Shown here: positions 8,688-17,718 of the stretch, piece after piece
Numbering within the stretch: the stretch's first letter is position 1
Layout of the letters: each line of letters starts with the position of its first letter
From: CAVXFL01 sp963761015
Lineage (GTDB): Bacteria > Pseudomonadota > Alphaproteobacteria > Acetobacterales > Acetobacteraceae
Assembly: GCA_963761015.1 (NCBI GenBank)
Contig: CAVXFL010000011.1
Location: 180,399-244,398 of the forward strand
Reading direction: 5' to 3'
Length of the DNA: 64,000 nucleotides
The notes under the pieces: generated by a model
What the model was told of the DNA's origin: nothing
What the model saw: the letters and a program-made list of their open reading frames with translations, nothing else
Database searches by the model: none
Program-made: the position numbers and the translations under genes

Positions 8688-9413
8688 ATGTGCACCGTCG
8701 TCGTCCTGATCCGTCCCGGTCACGGGTGGCCGCTGATCCTCGCGGCCAATCGCGACGAAATGCTGGACCGGCCCTGGGACCCGCCGGGCGCGCACTGGCC
8801 GGAGCGGCCGGGCTCGGTCGCGGGGCGGGATCGCTCGGGTGGCGGCACCTGGATGGGCATGAACCGGTATCGCGTGATCGCCACGGTGCTCAACCGGCCC
8901 GGGAGCTTGGGCCCCAAGCCCGGCAAGCGCAGCCGGGGCGAGCTGCCGCTGTTCGCGCTGGAACACCCGACGGCGGCGGAAGCCGCCGCGGCGATCGCGG
9001 CGCTGGAAGCCGCGTCCTACCGCCGCTTCAACATGGTCATCGCGGACGCCGCCGGGGCTTATTTCATCCGCGGCCTCGGCGAGGGGCGGCCCGAATCCGT
9101 CCCCCTCGCCGTCGGCCTCCACATGGTGACGGCGCACGACCCGGACAGCCGCGACAGCCCGCGGGTGAACCGCCACCTGCCCCGCTTCGTCGCGGCGCCC
9201 CCGCCGGAACCGCCGGAGCGGTGGTCCGGCTGGACGGCCATCCTCGCCGACCGCTCCGGCCCGCCGGAGAGCCAGATCAACATCGTCCCACGTGCCGGAT
9301 TCGGCACCGTCTGCGCCTCGCTCGCCGCGCTCGGCCGAGAAAGCGAGGCGGTGTGGCTGTTCGCCGCCGGCTCGCCGGATCGAACGGCGTTCGCCCCCGT
9401 GCCACTTCCCTGA
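8688..9413 (+). CDS. NRDE/TANGO2 family protein
   Basis: The protein begins MCTVVVLIRPGHGWPLILAANRDE: the N-terminal Cys and the NRDE tetrad that names the family. GGTWMGMN and a RFNMVIAD core follow. Bacterial members are cytosolic; TANGO2 homologues have been linked to heme trafficking, but function here is unknown. It sits 14 bases after purB, between purine genes, suggesting only co-transcription. Confidence 0.82.
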   Translation: MCTVVVLIRPGHGWPLILAANRDEMLDRPWDPPGAHWPERPGSVAGRDRSGGGTWMGMNRYRVIATVLNRPGSLGPKPGKRSRGELPLFALEHPTAAEAAAAIAALEAASYRRFNMVIADAAGAYFIRGLGEGRPESVPLAVGLHMVTAHDPDSRDSPRVNRHLPRFVAAPPPEPPERWSGWTAILADRSGPPESQINIVPRAGFGTVCASLAALGRESEAVWLFAAGSPDRTAFAPVPLP

Positions 9414-9535
9414 GCTTGGGCCGTGGCAGGCCGGCCCAGGCCTTGCTATATCCCCCTCGCGCCGGTGTGGGCGCAGTTCCGCCCGGCCGATTCGCCCCGT
9501 GCGCGGCTGCCGCAACCGGACCGAGGGAAGTTGCC

Positions 9536-10300
9536 ATGGCCCGCCGCCGCCAACTCTATGAAGGCAAAGCCAAGATCCTGTTCGAGGGCCCCGAGCCCGG
9601 CACGCTCGTCCAGTACTTCAAGGACGACGCTACCGCCTTCAACGCCCAGAAGAAGGGCATCATCACCGGCAAGGGCGTGCTCAACAACCGCATCAGCGAG
9701 TACCTGATGCTGCGCCTCGCCGATGTCGGCATCCCGACGCATTTCGTGCGCCGGCTGAACATGCGCGAGCAGCTCATTCGGGAGGTCGAGATCGTTCCGC
9801 TCGAGGTGGTGGTGCGCAACGTCGCCGCCGGCAGCCTGTCGACGCGCCTCGGCATCCCGGAGGGCACGCGCCTGCCCCGCTCGATCATCGAGTATTATTA
9901 CAAGAACGACGCGCTCGGCGATCCGATGGTGGCCGAGGAGCACATCACCGCCTTCGGCTGGGCCAACATGCAGGACATGGACGACATCGTCGCGCTCAGC
10001 CTGCGCACCAACGATTTCCTGAGCGGCCTGTTTCTCGGCATCGGCATCACGCTGATCGACTTCAAGCTGGAGTTCGGGCGGCTCTGGGACAACGAGGATA
10101 TGCGCATCGTCATCGCCGACGAGATCAGCCCCGACAATTGCCGGCTCTGGGATTCCAAGACCAACGAGAAGATGGACAAGGACCGTTTCCGCCGCGACCT
10201 CGGCAAGGTCGAGGAAGCGTATCAGGAAGTGGCGAAGCGGCTCGGCATTCTGCCCGAGGCCGGCGTGCGCGACCTCAAGGGCCCGGAGCTCATGCAATGA
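9536..10300 (+). CDS. purC: Phosphoribosylaminoimidazole-succinocarboxamide synthase (SAICAR synthetase)
   Basis: The product joins CAIR and aspartate with ATP to give SAICAR. The 254-residue sequence has the nucleotide-binding start RRRQLYEGKAKILFEGP, the RNVAAGSLSTRLGI segment and the signature LIDFKLEFG with DEISPDNCRLWD. A purine-rich ribosome site (GAGGGAAG) precedes ATG 9536. The stop overlaps the purS start (ATGA-type), so the two are translationally coupled. Confidence 0.96.
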   Translation: MARRRQLYEGKAKILFEGPEPGTLVQYFKDDATAFNAQKKGIITGKGVLNNRISEYLMLRLADVGIPTHFVRRLNMREQLIREVEIVPLEVVVRNVAAGSLSTRLGIPEGTRLPRSIIEYYYKNDALGDPMVAEEHITAFGWANMQDMDDIVALSLRTNDFLSGLFLGIGITLIDFKLEFGRLWDNEDMRIVIADEISPDNCRLWDSKTNEKMDKDRFRRDLGKVEEAYQEVAKRLGILPEAGVRDLKGPELMQ

Positions 10301-10536
10301 AGGCGGTGGTCACGGTCATGCCGAAGGCGGGCGTGCTGGACCCCCAAGGCAAGGCGATCGGCCGCGCGCTGGCGAACCTCGGGTTTTCCGGCGTGGGCGA
10401 GGTGCGCGCGGGCAAGGTGATCGAGGTCGAGCTGGCGGAAACCGAGCCATCGCGGGCGCGCGCGGAAGCCGAGGAAATGGCCCGCAAGCTGCTCGCCAAC
10501 CCGGTGATCGAACGCTTCGAGATCCGCCTCGCGTAA
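10297..10536 (+). CDS. purS: FGAM synthase subunit PurS
   Basis: A 79-residue protein beginning MKAVVTVMPKAGVLDPQGKA, the typical PurS opening, with VGEVRAGKVIEVEL and LLANPVIERFEI. It bridges PurL and PurQ in the three-subunit FGAM synthetase found in alphaproteobacteria and Gram-positives. Its ATG lies inside the purC stop region. purQ follows only after an unrelated small gene. Confidence 0.95.
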   Translation: MKAVVTVMPKAGVLDPQGKAIGRALANLGFSGVGEVRAGKVIEVELAETEPSRARAEAEEMARKLLANPVIERFEIRLA

Positions 10537-10568
10537 CCCGATGGCCAAAGCGTGGTCCGACGCTCCCC

Positions 10569-10637
10569 ATTCCGGCGCAAGCCGGAATCCACTCACCCGC
10601 GCTCCGTGCGGCGCCGTGGACCCCGGCTTTCGCCGGG
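10569..10637. repeat. Pair of REP-like hairpins between purS and the next gene
   Basis: Two GC-rich palindromes sit in tandem. ATTCCGGC-GCAA-GCCGGAAT (10569-10588) is a perfect 8-bp stem; CCCGGC-TTTC-GCCGGG (10622-10637) is a 6-bp stem. They have no T-run. They resemble the dispersed palindromic repeats of alphaproteobacteria and could modulate mRNA stability inside the pur transcript. Confidence 0.5.
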
Positions 10638-10695
10638 ATGGCCCGAAGACGTTCCGATTAAGTTTTCAAATGGCATACCGGAAAGGTTCGGCGAC

Positions 10696-11043
10696 ATGAC
10701 ACGCTCACTGATCTCCTCGGCGCTGCTGGCCGTGGGGCTGGCCTTCGGTCTGACCGCGCTTTTTCCAAGCGCAGCGCATGCCGACCTGATCAAGCTCGAC
10801 CTGCTGACGAAAAGCTGTGCCGGCAAGAACCCGATCGCGCGGGCCGATTGCGAAGGCTACATCGCCGCCGTCTACGACATGCTGGAGGCGCAGCATGCGA
10901 TCTGCCCAAAGGACGTGCGGCTGAAGGCCGTGCGCGAGATGGTCGTGGGCTATCTGAACTCGCATCATTTCCCCACGGGCACGACGTCGATCGGCGCGGT
11001 CAGCGAGGCGCTGAAGGCCGGATTTGCGTGCAAGAAATCCTGA
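10696..11043 (+). CDS. Exported Rap1a/Tai-like small protein
   Basis: A signal peptide (TRSLISSALLAVGLAFGLTA, cleaved near SAAHA-D) precedes an 88-residue domain with four cysteines: KSCAGK, ADCEGYIAAVYD, HAICPKD and GFACKKS. Spacing and the CEGYIAAVYD motif fit the Rap1a/Tai fold, a periplasmic domain known from type VI secretion immunity proteins but also widespread as orphans. No effector gene is adjacent. The gene separates purS from purQ. Its stop is 4 bases from the purQ ATG. Confidence 0.55.
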   Translation: MTRSLISSALLAVGLAFGLTALFPSAAHADLIKLDLLTKSCAGKNPIARADCEGYIAAVYDMLEAQHAICPKDVRLKAVREMVVGYLNSHHFPTGTTSIGAVSEALKAGFACKKS

Positions 11044-11047
11044 CACG

Positions 11048-11737
11048 ATGAACGCGGCGGTCGTCGTCTTCCCGGGCATCAACCGCGAGCGCGACATGGC
11101 CATCGCGCTCGCGTGCGCCACCGGGCGGCAGCCGCGCATGCTGTGGCACAGGGAAACGGACCTGTCCGGGCTCGACCTGATCGTGCTGCCGGGCGGGTTC
11201 AGTTTCGGCGACTACCTGCGTTGCGGCGCGATGGCGGCGCAGTCGCCGGTGATGCGGGCGGTGCGCGACTTCGCCGCACGCGGCGGCTACGTGCTTGGAG
11301 TTTGCAACGGGTTTCAGATCCTCACCGAGGCGCAGATGCTGCCCGGCGCGCTCTTGCGCAATGCGGCGCTGCGCTTCATCTCCCGCGACTGCCATCTGCG
11401 GGTGGAGCGCGCCGATACGGTGTTCGCCGCGCGCTATCAGCGGGGCCAGGTGTTCCGCGCGCCCATGGCGCACGGCGACGGCAACTACTTCGCCAATGAC
11501 GCGACGCTGGATCGGCTGGAAGGCGACGGCCTGATCGGCTTCCGCTACGCCACGCCGGACGGGCGCGTGGTGCCGGAGGCCAACCACAACGGCAGCGCGC
11601 GCAATATCGCCGGCATCTACAGTGCCAACCGCCGCGTGCTCGGCCTCATGCCGCACCCCGAAAACTTGATCGACCCCGTCGTAGGCGGCGAGGACGGCAG
11701 GCCACTGTTCGACAGCCTTGCCGCGCTGGCGGCGTGA
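11048..11737 (+). CDS. purQ: FGAM synthase glutaminase subunit PurQ
   Basis: A class I glutamine amidotransferase of 229 residues. It opens AAVVVFPGINRERDMA, has the nucleophile-elbow Cys in VLGVCNGFQIL and a C-terminal His-x-Glu in LMPHPENLID. It supplies ammonia to PurL in the complex with PurS. The family usually has FPGSNCDRD at the start, so INRERD is a mild variant. All catalytic residues are present. Confidence 0.95.
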   Translation: MNAAVVVFPGINRERDMAIALACATGRQPRMLWHRETDLSGLDLIVLPGGFSFGDYLRCGAMAAQSPVMRAVRDFAARGGYVLGVCNGFQILTEAQMLPGALLRNAALRFISRDCHLRVERADTVFAARYQRGQVFRAPMAHGDGNYFANDATLDRLEGDGLIGFRYATPDGRVVPEANHNGSARNIAGIYSANRRVLGLMPHPENLIDPVVGGEDGRPLFDSLAALAA

Positions 11738-11920
11738 TCCAATGGTCGGAACCGAAGGTCTTGCAGCGAAGAGGTCGACCTTACCGGCGAAAGCCGGGAC
11801 CCGCCGTTGGGCGGCACCGCTTTCGAATGATGTCGAAACGCTGGCGCGGTGGCGCCGTGAATACCCGCCTTCGCCGGTAAAGAAATCGAACTTCGGTCGG
11901 GCCGCTTTCGCCGGCTCGCT
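11738..11920. repeat. Intergenic palindrome-rich segment before purL
   Basis: This gap contains inverted GC-rich motifs, for example CCGGCGAAAGCCGGG near 11782 and a CGCCTTCGCCGGTAAA block near 11866 complementary to part of it. It belongs to the same general class as the hairpins after purS. No gene or T-run is visible. Confidence 0.3.
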
Positions 11921-14161
11921 ATGTCCGTGACGCAGCCAGAGACGCAGCCAGGCGAATCCCTCGCCCGGCAATTCGGCCTGAGCGAGGCCGAATATGCGCG
12001 TCGTCCTCGCCATCATGGGCCGAACGCCGAGTCTCACCGAACTCGGCATCTTCAGCGTCATGTGGTCGGAGCACTGCTCCTACAAATCCTCGCGCATCTG
12101 GCTGAAGAAGCTGCCGACCAGCGCGCCCTGGGTCATCCACGGCCCGGGCGAGAACGCGGGCGTCGTCGATATCGGCGACGGCCTCGCCGCCGTGTTCAAG
12201 ATGGAGAGCCACAACCACCCGAGCTTCATCGAGCCCTATCAGGGCGCGGCCACGGGCGTCGGTGGCATTCTGCGCGACGTGTTCACCATGGGCGCGCGGC
12301 CGATCGCCAATCTGAACGCGCTCCGCTTCGGCAGCCCGGAGCACCCGCTGACCAAGCGCATCGTGGACGGGGTGGTGCGCGGCATCGGCGGCTACGGCAA
12401 TTGCGTCGGCGTGCCGACCGTCGGGGGCGAGATCAACTTTCATCCCGCCTACAACGGCAACCCGCTGGTCAACGCGATGACGGTGGGCATCGCGCGCAAG
12501 GACCGCATCTTCCTCAGCGCCGCCGTCGGGCTTCGGCAATCCGGTCGTTTATGTCGGCTCGAAGACCGGCCGCGACGGTATCCACGGCGCCACCATGGCA
12601 AGCGCCGAGTTCGGCGAGGATTTGGAGGAAAAGCGGCCGACCGTGCAGGTCGGCGACCCGTTCACCGAAAAGCTCCTGATCGAGGCCTGCCTCGAACTCA
12701 TGGAAACCGACGCCATCGTCGCTATACAGGACATGGGCGCCGCCGGGCTGACCAGTTCCTCGGTGGAGATGGCCGGCAAGGGCGGGCTCGGCATCGAACT
12801 CGATCTCGATCGCGTGCCGCAGCGCGAGACCGCCATGACGGCCTACGAGATGATGCTGTCGGAAAGCCAGGAGCGCATGCTGATGGTGTTGCGCCCCGAG
12901 CGGGAAGCGCTGGCGCGCGCGATTTTCGAGAAATGGGAGCTGGATTTTTCCGTTATTGGCCGGCTCACCGACAGCGGCCGCATCGTTGTTCGCCACCAGG
13001 GGCGGGTAGCGGCCGACATCCCGCTCGAGCCCTTGGCGCAGCAGGCGCCGCTCTACGAGCGCCCTGTTGCGCGGCAGCCGAAACCGGCCCCGCTCGGGGA
13101 AGTCCCCGATCCCGTCGGCCTCGAGGCGGCGCTGCTGAAGCTGATCGGCTGTCCCGATCTGTGTTCCCGCGCCTGGGTCTGGGACCAGTACGACAGCACC
13201 GTCGGCGGCCAGACCGTGAAACGGCCCGGCGCAGCCGACGCCGCTGTGGTCCGAATTGAGGGACACGCTCGCGCGCTGGCGCTCACCACCGACTGCACGC
13301 CGCGCTACTGCGCCGCCGATCCGTACCAGGGCGCGGCACAGGCGGTCGCGGAGGCCTGGCGCAACCTCACGGCCGTCGGCGCCCGCCCGCTTGCGATCAC
13401 CGACAACATGAATTTCGGCAACCCGGAGCGCCCCGAGATCATGGGCCAGTTCGCCGGCACGATCGAGGGCATGGCGGCGGCCTGCGAGAGCGCTCGACTT
13501 CCCCGTCGTGAGCGGCAATGTCAGCCTGTACAACGAAACGGACGGCCGCGCGATCCTGCCCACGCCTGCGATCGGCGGCCTCGGCGTGCTGGAGAACGCG
13601 GCGCAGGCGGTCGGGCTCGCCCTCGCGCCGGGCCTCGACCTGGTGCTGATCGGCGCCACCTCCGGCTGGCTCGGCCAGTCGCTCTGGCTGCGCGAAATCG
13701 CGGGGCGAGAAGCGGGTGCGCCGCCGCCCGTCGACTTGGCCGCCGAGCGCCGGGCCGGAGACTTCGTGCGCGAGCAAATCCTGCGCGGCGGCGTGCGGGC
13801 CTGCCACGACATCTCGGATGGCGGGCTGCTGATCGCCGTCGCCGAAATGGCGCTGGCTGGCGGCACCGGCGTCCACCTGCTCGATCCGCCCTCTACCCTG
13901 GCTCCGCACGCCTGGTGGTTCGGCGAGGATCAGGGGCGCTACGTGCTCGCGGTCGCCGACGCCGATGCGCTGCTGGACGCCACCAGGCGCGCCGACATTC
14001 CGGCCCGGCGCCTCGGACGGAGCGAAAGTCGCGGCGATCAGGCGCATTTGACTCTGCCCGATGGCCTCGCCATATCGCTGGCGACGCTGCGCACGGCGCA
14101 CGAGCAGTTCTTCCCGTCCTGGATGAGACGCGCAATCCGGCTGAAAACGGTGGGATATTAG
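11921..14161 (+). CDS. purL: FGAM synthase large subunit PurL (three apparent frame changes)
   Basis: The protein is recognisable end to end: MSVTQPETQPG, FGLSEAEYAR, ELGIFSVMWSEHCSYKSS, KMESHNHPSFIEPYQGAATG, VGSKTGRDGIHGATMASAEF, DFPVVSGNVSLYNET and ACHDISDGGLLIAVAEMAL. The frame steps by +1 at about 12000, 12530 and 13488. At the third site deleting one base restores the conserved E-A-L-D-F-P; at the second, G-F-G-N-P. All else is intact and the enzyme is normally indispensable for purine synthesis, so consensus errors are more likely than a triple-mutant pseudogene. It converts FGAR to FGAM with PurS and PurQ. Confidence 0.93.
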
Positions 14162-14163
14162 GC

Positions 14164-14397
14164 ATGGCGATGTCGGTCGGCGATATAGAGGCCCTGATCA
14201 AGGCGGCCCTGCCCGACGCGAGGGTGACCATCGAGGACCTCGCCGGCGACGGCGACCACTACGCCGCCAGCATCGTGAGCGAACACTTTCGCGGCAAGTC
14301 GCGTGTGCAGCAGCATCAGTTGGTCTATGCCGCGCTGAGCGGCCGCATGGGCGGCCAGTTGCACGCGCTGGCCTTGCAGACATCGGCCCCGGATTAG
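14164..14397 (+). CDS. BolA family protein
   Basis: A 77-residue protein with the BolA-type core: IKAALPDARVTIEDLAGDGDHYAA, then SEHFRGKSRVQQHQLVYAALSG. The conserved His is in VQQHQLVY and a candidate ligand His is in GDHYAA. BolA proteins bind monothiol glutaredoxins and shared 2Fe-2S clusters; the next gene is exactly such a glutaredoxin, 12 bases away. Start at ATG 14164, two bases after the purL stop. Confidence 0.9.
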   Translation: MAMSVGDIEALIKAALPDARVTIEDLAGDGDHYAASIVSEHFRGKSRVQQHQLVYAALSGRMGGQLHALALQTSAPD

Positions 14398-14409
14398 GAG
14401 TTGAACGAG

Positions 14410-14748
14410 ATGAGTGACGTCGTCACAGAGCGCATCAAGTCCGACATCACCGAGCATCCGGTGATGCTCTACATGAAGGGCACCGCCATGTTCCCGCAAT
14501 GCGGCTTCTCCGCGCGCGTGGTGCAGATCCTGACCCACATGGGGGTTCCGTTCCAGACCGCGAACGTGCTCGAGGACCAGGAACTGCGCGAGGGTGTCAA
14601 GCAATTCTCCAACTGGCCGACCGTTCCCCAGCTCTACGTGAAGGGCGAGTTCGTCGGCGGCTGCGACATCGTGACCGAGATGTATCAGTCCGGCGAACTC
14701 GCGACCCTGCTCAAGGACAAGGGCGTCCCCCACCAGCAGGCGGCCTGA
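14410..14748 (+). CDS. grxD: Monothiol glutaredoxin (Grx4/GrxD type)
   Basis: A 112-residue CGFS-type glutaredoxin: MLYMKGTAMFPQCGFSARVVQ, NWPTVPQLYVKGEFVGGCDI, SGELATLL. It coordinates and transfers 2Fe-2S clusters, usually as a heterodimer with BolA. ATG 14410 is chosen over TTG 14401 because GGAG lies at a good distance upstream. TAMFPQ replaces the commoner TPMFPQ (Pro to Ala), a mild variant. Confidence 0.95.
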   Translation: MSDVVTERIKSDITEHPVMLYMKGTAMFPQCGFSARVVQILTHMGVPFQTANVLEDQELREGVKQFSNWPTVPQLYVKGEFVGGCDIVTEMYQSGELATLLKDKGVPHQQAA

Positions 14749-15101
14749 ACGGCCGCTCTGCCTGCCCTCGCTGCCGAGTGGTGACAAGCCGGCGGGTTCG
14801 TTTCGAGGAAGGTAGGGGCCGTTCGGCCGCCGCTTGGGGGCGCGATCGAGTAGTCGCGTGAGCTTACGAGCACGCCTGCCGATCGCGACGACGATCTGCG
14901 GATTGCCGGCCGGTAGCAGGCTGTTCATCTCCGTGCAGTCTCCCACGAATTACGGTAGCGCATGGCTGCGGTCTCCCATCCGGCGCCGCTGCCCCGCGCG
15001 CGGCGCTTGACCCGGCTGGTGGAGCAACCTTTAGCTCTGTGACGGCTCTCGGGGAGGTCCGTGTTGCGCGTCGATGCCATCACGAACGATGGCCCGCTCG
15101 G
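14749..15101. other. Intergenic region upstream of the efflux operon
   Basis: No gene recognised. The right half contains a candidate metal-type promoter, described separately. No terminator with a U-run was seen after grxD. Confidence 0.4.
15006..15036 (+). promoter_or_regulatory. Candidate MerR/CueR-type promoter of the RND efflux operon
   Basis: CTTGACC (-35 at 15007-15012) is separated by about 18 bases from TTAGCT (-10 at 15031-15036). The overall shape, CTTGACC, long spacer with GG and AACC blocks, TTTAGC, resembles copper/silver CueR-regulated promoters, which have an overlong spacer. The internal dyad is weak (GCT/AGC around GGTGG). No merR gene is in the window, so the regulator would be encoded elsewhere. 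Confidence 0.35.
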
Positions 15102-16535
15102 GTGAGCAAGCGCCGGCTTGCCGTTGTTTTGGTCGGGTCGCTCGCGGGCTGCGCGCGCTATCAGGCCGCACCGATTTCCGCCGCCGCCAATGCCGCGATG
15201 CTCGAATCCCGGTCCTTCGCTGATCGGCGGCTGCATGAGTTCCTCCGCGCCAGCCTGCCCGGCCGATCCGACGAATGGAACCTGGCCAGGCTCACGCTCG
15301 CGGGGCTCTACTTCCACCCCGATATCGACATCGCCCGCTCAAGGCTGGGCGCCGCCCGCGCGGCGATCGCTACCGCCCGGCAAATCCCGAACCCCACGCT
15401 GAACGTCTCGCCGCTCTACAACCTCGACGTCGCCACCCCGACGCCCTGGACGGTCGGCGGCGTGGTGAGCTTCGTCATCGAGACCTTCGGCAAGCGCGGC
15501 GCGCGGACGGCGCGAGCGCGGGCGCTCGCCGAGGCCGCGCGCTGGGATTCGGCGACCGCCGGCTGGCAGGTGCGCGCCCGCGTTCGCGCCGCCCTGATCG
15601 CGCTTTGGGCGGCCGAGCGCCGATTGGACATCGCCCGGCGGCGGCTCACCCTGCAATCGCAATTGGTCGCGCTGCTGGCGCAGCGCTTCGTGGCCGGCGG
15701 GGCCTCCGCACTCGACCTCGAGCGCGAACGCGTCAACCGCGCGCAAATGGTGTTGGCCATCGGCGATTTGGAGCGTGCCCGCGCCGATTTGCGGGTTCAG
15801 CTTGCCACCGCGATCGGCGTGCCCGTGCGCGCGCTGGACGCCATTCACCTCGCACTCGCCGAATTCGACACGAACGCCCCACCCGCGATGGCCTCGGCCG
15901 CGGCGCTACGCGAGCGCGCGCTGACCGGCCGCACGGATATCGAGGCCAGCCTGGCGGAGTACAAGGCGGCCGAGGCGGCACTGCGGCTGGAGGTCGCCAA
16001 CCAGTATCCGAATCTCTCGATCGGTCCCGAATACGACTGGGGCGCCATTACCGAGACGAGCGCTTCGAATCAGGTCGGGACGCCCTTGGGGTTCGAATTG
16101 CCGATCTTCAATCGGAACGAAGGTCCGATCGCCGAGGCCGCCGCGCGGCGTCGACAGGCCGCGGCCGCGTTCACCGCGTTGCAGGCGCGGATCATCGGCC
16201 AGGTGGACAGTGCGGCCTCCGACTACCGCGCCGCGCTGCGGACGCTCGCCACCGCCGAGACGCTGCGATCGGATGCCGAAGGCCGGTTGCGCCGCGTCGA
16301 AACCTCGTTCCGCGCCGGCGCGCTCGATCGCCCGACCCTGGTCACCGCCGAAATCGAGGCAGCCGCCGCGACCCGCGCGCTGCTCGATGCGAGGCTGGCG
16401 GAACGCCGGGCGGTCGGCGCGCTCGAGGACGCGCTGCAGCAACCTTTCTTCGATCCCGGCGCGTGGCCAACGGTGTCGGATCGCAACCCGCGCCCGCTCG
16501 CCGCGCCCGCTCCGGCGGCGATCGCCCATGAGTAG
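15102..16535 (+). CDS. TolC/CusC-like outer-membrane efflux lipoprotein
   Basis: GTG 15102 opens MSKRRLAVVLVGSLAGC, a lipoprotein signal with lipobox, as in CusC/OprM-type channels. The mature part has two OEP repeats rich in alanine-heavy helices (RARVRAALIALWAAERRLDIA; QYPNLSIGPEYDWG; LPIFNRNEGPIAEA). Upstream in-frame starts exist but would bury the lipobox. It is the outer-membrane component of the tripartite system. Its stop region overlaps the start of the next gene. Confidence 0.87.
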   Translation: MSKRRLAVVLVGSLAGCARYQAAPISAAANAAMLESRSFADRRLHEFLRASLPGRSDEWNLARLTLAGLYFHPDIDIARSRLGAARAAIATARQIPNPTLNVSPLYNLDVATPTPWTVGGVVSFVIETFGKRGARTARARALAEAARWDSATAGWQVRARVRAALIALWAAERRLDIARRRLTLQSQLVALLAQRFVAGGASALDLERERVNRAQMVLAIGDLERARADLRVQLATAIGVPVRALDAIHLALAEFDTNAPPAMASAAALRERALTGRTDIEASLAEYKAAEAALRLEVANQYPNLSIGPEYDWGAITETSASNQVGTPLGFELPIFNRNEGPIAEAAARRRQAAAAFTALQARIIGQVDSAASDYRAALRTLATAETLRSDAEGRLRRVETSFRAGALDRPTLVTAEIEAAAATRALLDARLAERRAVGALEDALQQPFFDPGAWPTVSDRNPRPLAAPAPAAIAHE

Positions 16536-17641
16536 GTGGAGCGACCGGAGCGCGGCGCGGTTACTGGCCTCGCGCGCGCGCCCGGCGCGGTCGCGTTGGC
16601 CGTGGCTGCTGCTCGTCTTGGCGATCGTGCTCGGCATGGTCGGCGCGGCGCTCTGGGGGCTCATCGGAGGACCGGACGATCACCCGGCGACCCGCGCGGC
16701 GCGGCCCGAGGCGGCAACGTCCGTGCGCAGCGCCGCCGGGAGCGGCGAGCCGGTCATCACCTTGAACGCGGCGGTGCGGCGGCAAAACGGCATCGAAACG
16801 GCCACGCCGGCGAGCAAGCCCTATGTCGAGCAGGCGCGCGCCTACGGCACGGTGCTCGATCTCTCCGCGCTGACCGCGCTCGCCAACAAGTTCGCCGACG
16901 CGAGGGCGCAGGTCGCGATCGCCGAGGCCAGGCTGACGGCTTCCAGGGCGGCCTATCACCGCGCGCAAACCCTGTTCCGCAACCAGCAGAACGTGTCGAA
17001 GGCCGAGTTCCAGAGCGCCGAGGCGGCCTTCCGCACCGATCAGGCCGGCCTCGCGGCGGCCGAGGCACAACAGCGCAACCTGGCGGCCACGGCGGTGCAG
17101 GATTGGGGCGCGGTGCTGGGCAAGCAACTCGCCGGTGGCGGGCCGCTGGTCACGCGGCTGATCGCCCGTGAGGCATTCCTGATTCAGGTCTCCCTGCCGC
17201 CCGGCGTCACCTTGCCGCGACCGCCGGCCGCCGGCGCGATCACGCTCGCGGGCCACGCCCGCGTTCCGATGCAATTCGTCTCGCGGGCGCCGCGGGTGGA
17301 CCCAAAGATTTCAGGGCGTCAGCTTTCTCTACGTGGCCGCCGCCGAAACCGGCGTGCTGCCAGGCATGGACGTGCTCGCCCTGCTTCCGCAGGGCAAAGC
17401 GGTGGACGGCGTTCTCGTGCCTTCCGCGGCCATCGTGTGGTGGCAAGGCCGCGCCTGGGCCTATGTCCGCGCCGGCCCGGACCGCTTCGTCCGCCGCGAA
17501 ATCCCGACCTCCCTCCCCGCCCCCGACGGCAGCGGCGGCTACATCGTTCGCGATCTGCCTGCGGGTGCCGAGATCGTCACCCAAGGCGCGCAAGCGCTGC
17601 TCTCGGAAGAATTCCGCGCGCAAATCGATGTCGGGGACTGA
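16528..17641 (+). CDS. Periplasmic membrane-fusion (HlyD/CusB-type) protein, frameshifted near 17310
   Basis: The start overlaps the previous gene. An N-terminal transmembrane anchor (RWPWLLLVLAIVLGMVGAAL) precedes a coiled-coil hairpin (ARAQVAIAEARLTASRAAYH to AEAQQRNLA) and beta-barrel and proximal domains. At 17308-17312 the frame steps +1; removing one T restores DPKIQGVSFLYVAAAETG, and the +1 frame runs to 17641 with a normal C-terminus (DLPAGAEIVTQGAQALL). It links the outer-membrane channel to the RND pump. Confidence 0.85.
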
Positions 17642-17718
17642 CAGTTTCGCGATGACCGGCGAACCCGGCGATGACCGAGTGCTCACCTTTGTCCTTGCGC
17701 GAGCGAACTCACTCTAAG

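Noticed and set aside
11921..14161. Calling purL a pseudogene
   Set aside because: All conserved blocks are present and each break is repaired by removing one base; the pathway neighbours are intact.
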